Shown in pieces: positions 57,005-64,000 of a DNA stretch of 64,000 bases. The notes under the pieces are model-generated. The model did not search any database and was not told where the DNA came from. It worked only from the letters and a program-made list of their open reading frames with translations. The position numbers and the translations under genes were made by a program. The stretch lies in contig OY540814.1 of NCBI GenBank assembly GCA_961205875.1, positions 25,426,151 through 25,490,150 on the forward strand. Direction: 5' to 3'. Source of the stretch: Sialis fuliginosa. Its lineage: Eukaryota > Arthropoda > Insecta > Megaloptera > Sialidae. Positions within the stretch are counted from its first letter, which is position 1. Every line of letters starts with the position of its first letter.

Positions 57005-57300
57005 TTTCCTCATTATATCGAAGATACGAGAAGCTTTGGGATCGTTTTAAAATTTTCTCCGATTTAAAATTTTTTACTTGATCTTTCCGTTTCAGTCTGT
57101 CTGTCAGTCCCCTGAATCCTTGTCATACGCATAACTCTTGAACCACTGAATCGATATTAATGAAACTTGGTTGGTTGGTTGAGTCTAGCTATAGAACGGT
57201 CCTATTTAAAAATCATCAAAATCGTGTGTAAGGGGGAGGGGTAACATTCCAAAATATTTATTTTTTCAAGATATCTCAAGAAAAATAGAATCTTTTTTTG
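57005..57300 (+). repeat. Interspersed repeat family E, copy 3
   Basis: ATCGAAGATACGAGAAGCTT, TGATCTTTCCGTTTCAGTC, CCCTGAATCCTTGTCATACG, CATAACTCTTGAACCACTGA and GTGTGTAAGGGGGAGGGG match copies 1 and 2. Confidence 0.75.
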
Positions 57301-57844
57301 TAAAAATCATTGGAATATATAAAAACATTCCGATACATATATGTACTTCATTCAATTCAGAAGCCAAAGCGATCAAATTCGCAAATATTGTTTTTATTAT
57401 ATATTTGAATAATTCAGATATTAGTTTACGTGAAATATTCACGTATTAAAATTACTCGAGCATTTTTTAAATGCACTGCTGTAGATATATTAATATATGT
57501 ATATCATAATTCAATAACAAGCAAACTAACTGTACCTCTAATAGAACCCGAACCCAATTTACTAATGGTTATGTAAAACCCCCAACGTAGAAATGTGCTT
57601 ATATATGTATAATTAACATTCTTGTCGAAGATTTCAATTGGGCTGTAGTGTGACCTCTGACCCATAAACATTTTGATTTATTTTTAATTACCCATTTATC
57701 CGTTGGTTCGCCCACACATACACACAGATTACCATAGTTGCAAAAGTCGCAACAAACTAGAATGGGTATACATATGCGAAACTATAGTGGCGTGATGTGG
57801 GTATATGCTTTATAAAAACATCACAACTTTAGAAACATTTATGT

Positions 57845-58935
57845 CAAATACTTATTTCAAATGAGGTATTAATTTTGTGATAGTATATGGCTGATTCTCA
57901 AAAAAAGTAGAAAAATGATTTTGTTATATTGTGTTTTTTTTTTTAATAATGTACAATTTCTTTCGTAAATATAATAAAACATAGAGTAATTTTCTGAAGG
58001 GTTATAGTGGCCCCCAATATTTTTGACTTTAAAGGGGGTTAAAACAAAAATTCAAAAGTGAGGATATGATATCTTAGTGTATTAGTGAGGGAATGATCAC
58101 TTTGTGAGGGAATGACGAGCGAAAATGTAAATTTGGATAATAATACTTTAAAACAATTTCAACAATACACTTCAACACTCAGCCCTTTCGCCATATTTAT
58201 TTTTTAATGTCAGTATTGCCACATTATAAAAACAATAACACTGCGTTCAGATAGATTTACAATTACGGTCTAATTTCACTGTTACAGAAATTGTGAGGGA
58301 ATGATTCGTTTTTTAAGGACATACTTGTAAATTTATTTTCTGTTTTTTTCTGTTTGTGTTTTACTTACTGTTGTACATTTTTAAATAGAGAATATTGTTA
58401 TAAATGAATAAATAATAAGTTATTAAACACATTCTAGAAAAATTTTCGAAACAAATTAGAAATGTATTTAAATTTGGTGGTTGGGACACAGTGAGGGAAT
58501 GATTTTTGAGGTATAAATTTTAATATATTTTTACAATTTATAATAACTGAAATAAAATTAATATACAATTTGGTACACCTAGTGATGTAGTTTCATAAGA
58601 GAATCTCCTTAACTTTAATTTTCGATCTCGTTTTATAGAAATCAGAAAGGACAACAATTTAGATTTTTTTTGAGAATCAGCCATATATGAATTAGCTATG
58701 GAATTTAGAGCAGTGATACTTCAACTTATTGTAACACAGTTGGCAACTCTGACTGTACAAAATAATTTTCATAGTATCGCCACTGTTTTAATACCGTTGG
58801 TGGTTACATACCACGCGTGTCCGAAAATTGTCAAACACTTCACGAAACTTAAAGAAAACTGTCAGATAAGTTTGAAACCTCGTTTGGAAGTGCTTGTTAG
58901 CTAGCAAATTTTGGTAGCTCCTTTATATTAATTTA
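57845..58935 (+). mobile_element. Harbinger-like MITE, copy 3, split by a nested insertion
   Basis: Left piece 57845-57887 (TTTCAAATGAGGTATTAATT, TGTGATAGTATA) and right piece 58684-58935 (GCTATGGAATTTAGAGCAGT, TAGCTAGCAAATTTTGGTAG, CTCCTTTAT) are contiguous in the intact copies. They are separated here by the 796-bp element 57888-58683. The right piece contains a 68-codon frame (58698-58904) starting MEFRAVILQLIVTQL that is also open, on the other strand, in the copy at 60056. Confidence 0.82.
57884..58687. mobile_element. 796-bp element nested in a Harbinger-like MITE
   Basis: The element spans 57888-58683. TGGCTGATTCTCAAAAAAA and its exact reverse complement TTTTTTTGAGAATCAGCCA bound it, and TATA (or TA) is present on both sides. 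The interior has four copies of GTGAGGGAATGA (58085, 58104, 58293, 58491). Open reading capacity is absent. Tc1/mariner-like by TA target, but this is inference. Confidence 0.85.
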
Positions 58936-59029
58936 ATATTATTATCAATCAACCAAAGAGGCCTTATGTCTGGTATTACAAACTAGCAAAGAAAATTTAC
59001 TAACTTTTGTATAATTAGGAAGAGGCATC

Positions 59030-59445
59030 CACAGAATTTTTTTCAAGGGGCAGGGGGGGACTTGTAGACAAGTATCATAATTACATTAATAAACTTTTAT
59101 TTAATTATTAAATTATTAAGAACATATTGTTATAAGTAATATCAACTACAATAATATTAATATTTTCGTTGTTAGACATATTAAGAAAATAAAATTAAAA
59201 ATCATATTAATCATAACGTAACAAAAAGTATTTTAATTTTTATCATAAAAAAGGTTTGAAGATACAATAATTAAATCAAAATCCTGATAAGAACTCAAAA
59301 ACAAAATTTGATTGTAGAATTCAAATTATAATTTAACCTAAAACCATAATACGGGTAGATAAATTGTTCCAGCGAGCGGGTCTCTAGTATTAATATACAT
59401 ATTATTTATTAAAAAATAACGTTTTTATAAAGTACGTATCTCTAT
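59030..59445. other. Non-coding with a G-run
   Basis: GGGGCAGGGGGGGACTTG near 59047 resembles the G-rich shoulder of a hAT end, but no CAGTG end was found. The rest is AT-rich. Confidence 0.35.
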
Positions 59446-59725
59446 TTGTCTGGTTCGGTGAGACGCACGACTTTAAGTAATTTTCTATTGTGGCGAGTGA
59501 GTTTACGCGAGTTCATAGGTGGGCGCATCTTTTGTTTAACACGGTATGATTTATGTGACCGTGTTGCGGGTTTCCATGTTCTGCAGAAAGCTACACCACC
59601 CACCCTTCTTAAGGGCCAAACAAAAGATCAAAAATTACTTTTTTCATTATTTTTTTTTATCTACCTACCACGTATTTTTGGTGTAAGCACGCTACTAGAA
59701 CATGTAGTCAGTTTGAGGTGATATT
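59446..59725. promoter_or_regulatory. GC-richer island of uncertain role
   Basis: CTGGTTCGGTGAGACGCACG, GTGGCGAGTGAGTTTACGCG and GACCGTGTTGCGGGTTTCCA stand out from their flanks. A 91-codon plus frame crosses it without a recognised domain. TTCG|GTGAGA near 59453 could be a donor, but no ATG precedes it closely. Candidate 5' region or decayed element. Confidence 0.25.
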
Positions 59726-60055
59726 TAAAATCAAGATATATTTTTCAGAGTGATTTAACTTGAAAGAGATAACTCTTACGTTCATTTCCCTATTTCTTTA
59801 ATTTTTCAACTAGGTGGTATATTTATATGAATTTTATTTCTTATTTTTAATCATAGTGCATCCTTATTAAGTAAAATTCTGCAGTGCTTTCGTTTTTATC
59901 GATATTTCTCTTATGGCAAATTATCCTAGTACTCTACCTAAATAAAAAAATACAAGATAAAAATCGAATGGCCCACTAACCCCATACACCCCTGGTCTAA
60001 ATAATTATCGGTTGATAATACTAAAAATCGATAACACTTATTCATACTACTAAAC

Positions 60056-60370
60056 CCTATATTAAGTTTCATAATTTGCTAGCTAGCAAGCACTTTCAAA
60101 TGGGATTTCAAACTTATGTGACAGTTCTTTTGGAGTTTGTTGAAGACTTTGACAAGTTTCACGTACGCGTTATAGGTAAATACCAACGGTATTAAAACAG
60201 TGGTGATATTATGAAAATTATTTTGTACGGTGAAAGATGCCAACTGTGTTACAATAACTTGAAGTGTCACTGCTCTAAATTCCATAGATACCAGTACAGA
60301 ATTAATACCAAATTTGAAAGAGCTTGCTAGCTAGCAAATTTTGCTAGCTCTTTTATAATACTGGACATAA
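60056..60370 (-). mobile_element. Harbinger-like MITE, copy 4
   Basis: Ends near 60367 with TTTTATAATACTGGACA followed by TAA. The left TIR is decayed (TTTGCTAGCTAGCAAGCACT kept inside). On the minus strand a 68-codon frame (60285-60079) starts MEFRAVTLQVIVTQLAS and ends KVLAS, aligning full length with the frame at 58698-58904. Confidence 0.82.
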
Positions 60371-60379
60371 GTGTACCAA

Positions 60380-60520
60380 AATGGGTTCTCCAAATAATAA
60401 ATATAAACCAGTTTTTGACATAATTTTTGAGCGGCTGTAGCTCCCTCGCGAAGAATTTTCGGACACATGTTCACATAAAATTTTTTTCTTAAAATAATAT
60501 CCTCGATCCTGAATCATCTA
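60380..60520 (+). mobile_element. Fragment related to the piggyBac-like element
   Basis: ATGGGTTCTCCAAATAATAA, CGGCTGTAGCTCCCTCGCGA and AGAATTTTCGGACACATGTT match 50710-50800. CCTCGATCCTGAATCATCTA is a rough match to its sub-terminal repeat. Confidence 0.6.
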
Positions 60521-60524
60521 CTAC

Positions 60525-60589
60525 TTTGTATCCCGAAAAATTATTTAAATAAAAAATTCCAGACGGGTGAAGTCGCGGGTAATAGCTAG
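60525..60589 (+). repeat. Common CTAG-type repeat, 3' fragment
   Basis: ACTTTGTATCCCGAAAAATT, CAGACGGGTGAAGTCGCGGG and TAATAGCTAG then T match the 3' part of the copies at 612 and 44671. Confidence 0.7.
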
Positions 60590-61614
60590 TTTACTAATAA
60601 AAAAATAAAATATTAAACCATCTATACATAACTTATATCTTCAGTCTCACACCTACAAGGACTTATCTTCTAGATCCGTTGTTAGTTAAAAACATTGCGT
60701 AGGAGGGCGCTTTAGATAAATATCTCGCGTTATACAACTGTCCAAATTCTTGCACACATTAGTCATAGGAAACCGTTTAAAATCTACGGCCATATTTCAC
60801 GTGTGTTAAAAGTACAGCTATTCTCGTGTTTCTAGTTTTTTTTTTATAAATAAATATATGTATGTTTAAAATTTAAAAAAACTGTTCTGTTTTATGTGTT
60901 CCATAAAATATTTTGCAATTCATGTTTTTGATATAACACTTTCTTCATAAAGTTTTGAATATAGATCATATTAGAATTTTCGTGCTATTTTATCTTTATG
61001 GATACTTTAAAATGAATACTCGCCCGACTGTCTGCTCTAATAGGCACAAATATAGACCACAGTGGAAGTTACGATGGTTTAATTAAGTACGTCAACGTCA
61101 AAACTGATATAGGTTTTTATTAGAAAGTCCAATCAAAATTGATTCAGTTTTCGTATCAAGTCTTTTATTTTCTTTATCTATAAATGTTGTAGAATTTTTA
61201 TAATAAATTTTTTTTTATTTTTTATAAATTCATTAAATAAAATATAAATGTTATTTTCGAATATACATACGACACTTTTTTATTGATTTTTTTGGAGACC
61301 TTTTTAGGAGGAAACGGCGGGTACTTCATATATGATTTTTAATTAGAGATATTTTATTGCGTTATTGGCTAACCTATAATACAGAAATAAAAATATACAG
61401 TGTACATTCATTCAAACGAACACCTGCAAATGAATAATACAACTAATTTTATCCACATTATTACTACTATTAACATTATGTGTAATGTCGTAGACATTCA
61501 TACAATAAAATATTTAGAAAACATAGAAAGGTAATAGGCACGTTCAAATATAACTGTTTGAATTCTTGCAAACAATTGAAATTTGCACGCTATGACAATT
61601 GATTATACAATCGT
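60590..61614. other. AT-rich non-coding DNA
   Basis: No exon or element terminus recognised. Confidence 0.4.
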
Positions 61615-61990
61615 CAGTGGCGTGCACAGCCAGTTTAATCTTTTATATATATATATACAATAGTCTCTTTTTACGCGGATTTAAAGTTACACGGTGCGAT
61701 TTTTCATGAAAATTCAGGGATTCCCGTTTCAGCAAGTGGAGTATAAAATGAAAGCTTAAATATGTAAAAATATATAAATGTCAAATTCTTAAATTAAATT
61801 AAAAGATATTACTCAAAGAAAACTGAATTTGCAAAGAAAGAAACCAATAATAATATATAATTCATATCCAATGTATAAATAAATAATTTTAAAATATGTA
61901 TAAACAGTAGAAAAAATCGTTTATTTATTATTTCCTCGAGTAGGTAATATCAAATTACATTTTTTTTTCAATATAGCCTGCACGCTACTG
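61615..61990. mobile_element. Probable hAT element without visible TSD (376 bp)
   Basis: Begins CAGTGGCGTGCACAGCC and ends GCCTGCACGCTACTG, a TIR of about 15 bp with two mismatches. The adjoining 8-mers (ACAATCGT, ATTTGCAA) do not match. Inside, CTCTTTTTACGCGGATTTAA and GTTACACGGTGCGATTTTTC resemble the pogo-like stretch at 21377. Confidence 0.6.
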
Positions 61991-62282
61991 ATTTGCAACT
62001 GACTATTTTACAATCGTGTGTTGCTTAAATAAAGTTGTGCGAACATTAACGCAAGAAATAAATATGTACATTAACACCTGCCAGCTAGCCAGTATATTTA
62101 TTTAAAGTACAAGTGAAGAAATGTTTAATTAATTTTTTTTTAATATTTATCATTACATTGTCAGATTTTCCGTTTGTTTGAGATTTCTATGATTATTACA
62201 AATTATTAGACAAATTGGAAATATACAGAAATCAAAATGACAGATGGAAAATATATTTTACTAACACAAAGCAAGTGAAAAT

Positions 62283-62340
62283 CAGTAGCGTAACCAGGAT
62301 ATTTTTTGAAGAGGGGGCAAGTTTTCGTGGGGGGTATGGT
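62283..62340 (+). mobile_element. hAT-like left terminus with G-rich shoulder
   Basis: CAGTAGCGTAACCAGGATAT, AGAGGGGGCAAG and GTGGGGGGTATGG are of the CAGTRGCGTA type; the right end is not found. It may have been disrupted by the family A fragment at 62430. Confidence 0.45.
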
Positions 62341-62427
62341 CATATATAACCATCTGGCCCCTTATTAGTTACAAAATAATTTTTAAATAAATATCTTTAG
62401 AACAACGCATTACGAAAAAATATTTTT

Positions 62428-62522
62428 TTGGTACATGGAGAAATGATTTAAAATGAGAGGAGCTTACTAAGTTTGTGATACGCGAATTTGAATGAAAACT
62501 GGACGACCACTTCTGTTCGTAA
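62428..62522 (+). mobile_element. Family A MITE (subfamily 2), short 3' fragment
   Basis: GGTACATGGAGAAATGATTT, GAGAGGAGCTTACTAAGTTT and ATACGCGAATTTGAATGAAA match 55605-55710, with a deletion of about 25 bp in the middle. Confidence 0.7.
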
Positions 62523-62569
62523 TATGCGTTGTAAAAATGCAGAAAATTAAAAATCCCTTTAATTAAATG

Positions 62570-63047
62570 TACAGTGCAACCTCGATATAACAAAACTGAA
62601 GGGAAGTAGAAAATATTCGTTATGCCAAGTAATTTGTTACAGTGAGGTTTGTTATATAAAGGTTAGGTTGGTCTACAATTCGTTATAACAAGGTAAGAAT
62701 ATAGCGATGTCTATTTTTTTCGTTGTAGGATTCTCGTCAACATACTTAATGATTTCTCGTTTCTTTACGACGGTTAAGGAACACATTTTTTGTTTTTCAG
62801 CCTTTCCAACTTTAAAACTAGCAACAGTGACAAACAGCAAAAAAAACAATAATGATTGTCTTACAAAAAATTTAACGTGTCTGAACCTGTCGAAAAATTC
62901 GTTATAAAGAGGTTGTTGACAAATGTATTCGTAATATAAAGGTATATTTTGCATTAGCTTTTACGGGCAGTTCTAGGGGATTTCGAAAAATTTGTTAAAT
63001 CGAGGAAATCGTTATATTGAGGCTCGTTATATTAAGGTTACACTGTA
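62570..63047 (-). mobile_element. Pogo-like element with transposase remnant (474 bp)
   Basis: The element spans 62572-63045. It begins CAGTGCAACCTCGATATAAC, ends TATTAAGGTTACACTG and has TA on both sides. Its ends match, inverted, the 384-bp element at 17312. The centre holds a minus-strand remnant of a CENP-B/pogo type N-terminus. It is an internal deletion derivative of an autonomous element. Confidence 0.88.
62698..62787 (-). pseudogene. Pogo/Tigger transposase N-terminal remnant
   Basis: The minus-strand frame reads KKREIIKYVDENPTTKK followed by IDIAIF. This is the start of the CENP-B-like helix-turn-helix found at the N-terminus of pogo/Tigger/jerky transposases. The rest of the DNA-binding domain and the whole DDE domain are missing. 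The surrounding 93-codon open frame adds unrelated residues. Non-functional. Confidence 0.7.
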
Positions 63048-63565
63048 TTATGCTTGGTTCTGTTGATAATTCGACAGTTAGTTAAAGGAGCATATAGTTA
63101 CTTGGGTATCCAACAATACATGGTATATATTTTACACATGTATTTAAAACAATTACCCTTAAACACGAGTAATTGCACCTCGTAAACATTACATAATAGG
63201 TCATAGACTATTACCAAGTCAACATTTCAATCAAAACCACCAACAAAAATCAAAACATTACGCACTAATGGTAGCTTTAAACAGCGAAAGATAGGTGCAT
63301 TTAAAAAGCTATTAGCGCTTGAAAAATATAGGTAGTCTGTGGTTAATTTATAAAAAAACAAACACTTGGTATATTTTTTATTTGTACAACTGGTTTTACT
63401 TGTTGCGCGGTGAGTTGTTTTTATAAATTTTTACAATGATGCATTATAGTTTATATGTTAATACACACTTTATTTTATTGGTTTATATAGGTAAGTAGTT
63501 GCCTTTTATTTCTCAGAAATAAATAGTACTACAATGTACTTGTATAGGTATGTTATAGATTAAAC
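63048..63565. other. AT-rich non-coding DNA
   Basis: Nothing recognisable. Confidence 0.4.
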
Positions 63566-64000
63566 CAGTGCTTATCAAACGGGTAGTATTTAAGCGCGCA
63601 ATATTTTATATACTTTGAGCATTAAACATATTGTATTTGAGCAATAACATTTTGAATTTTGAGCATTATACTAAACATAAAGTGTGGTATTAAAAATAAT
63701 TTTTCTGAGCAATAAAATTGATTTGCTTTAATATCATAACTTTTAATTTTTGAGGGGGGGTGTTAATTTGTATTTTATTAGAACATCAACTCTGTACGAT
63801 TTATAAAATATTATATAAATACATGATATTGCTCATTTAGTACAAACCTTACCAACCTAATACGTGAAAAGAACGCCAACAGAAGAGAAGAAGATGAAGA
63901 AGAACCTAATACTCTTTTAGCCATTTTAAGGAGCAATTTTTTTTTTCTGTTATTTTATTTCTTTAATGATCAAAAAGTCTTTTTTTAACGCTAGTTTATA
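63566..64000 (+). mobile_element. hAT left terminus, element possibly running off the window
   Basis: CAGTGCTTATCAAACGGGTA at 63566 is a hAT-type left end. The words GAGCATTAAAC, GAGCAATAAC and GAGCATTATAC then recur several times to 63720. No right end occurs before the window stops. Confidence 0.45.

Noticed and set aside
1-64000. tRNA, rRNA, CRISPR array or bacterial operon
   Set aside because: No cloverleaf-like A/B-box pair, rRNA core sequence, regularly spaced repeats or prokaryotic gene structure was seen. Short repeats found here are transposon-related.

Overview
This window looks like intron-rich, repeat-rich nuclear DNA from an insect, most likely a moth or butterfly (Lepidoptera). 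The base composition is strongly AT-rich. No prokaryotic gene structure, rRNA or tRNA is visible. A short interstitial TTAGG tract (the insect telomere unit) is present at 6623-6644. A very common lepidopteran-type interspersed repeat ending in CTAG|T occurs many times, as do hAT termini of the CAGTGGCG(T) kind. The species assignment is inference.

Genes: the only convincing protein-coding sequence is a pair of + strand exons. The first (37903-37971) has a good acceptor, an in-frame stop, an ATG at 37918 and a CAG|GTAATA donor. The second (41690-41861) has a polypyrimidine/CAG acceptor and an AAT|GTAAGT donor. They join in phase 0 and leave phase 1. They would give a 75-codon N-terminal segment with a proline-rich SH3-ligand-like motif (PPALPPRR). 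No later exon was found, so the gene probably continues beyond the window. Three other GC-richer islands (about 10.4, 45.5 and 46.7 kb) each hold an ATG, an upstream in-frame stop and a donor leaving phase 1. They are candidate alternative first exons of the same gene. Further GC-richer islands (2.9-3.2, 14.4, 22.8, 23.7, 28.9, 36.5, 55.9 and 59.5 kb) are candidate promoters or conserved regulatory elements.

Mobile DNA fills much of the rest, and several superfamilies can be assigned from termini and target-site duplications (TSDs). hAT elements with 8-bp TSDs lie at 8925, 10790, 18673 and 28520, with a probable one at 12363. Harbinger-like elements with a 3-bp TWA duplication lie at 35876, 48977, 57.85-58.93 kb and 60056. 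A piggyBac-like TTAA element is at 50250. Tc1/mariner- or pogo-like TA elements lie at 17312, 26679, 30811 and 62572, and the last keeps a transposase remnant. A family of about 390 bp with TIR CAGTCGCCTGCA has six copies plus fragments. A dead mariner with a recognisable transposase N-terminus is at 49313. There is also a near-palindromic family of about 0.75-0.8 kb at 7.6, 29.1 and 52.0 kb.

Layout: 0-10 kb holds mixed repeats and a candidate 5' region. 10-20 kb holds a promoter-like island followed by hAT, TA and pogo-like elements. 20-36 kb is intronic or intergenic DNA with several regulatory-like islands and nested MITEs. 36-47 kb is the gene-bearing part. 47-64 kb is a dense graveyard of mariner, piggyBac, Harbinger, pogo and hAT pieces, including a clear nested insertion at 57.9-58.7 kb. 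Almost all open reading frames of 60-110 codons here are AT-rich chance frames or frames created by palindromic repeats.
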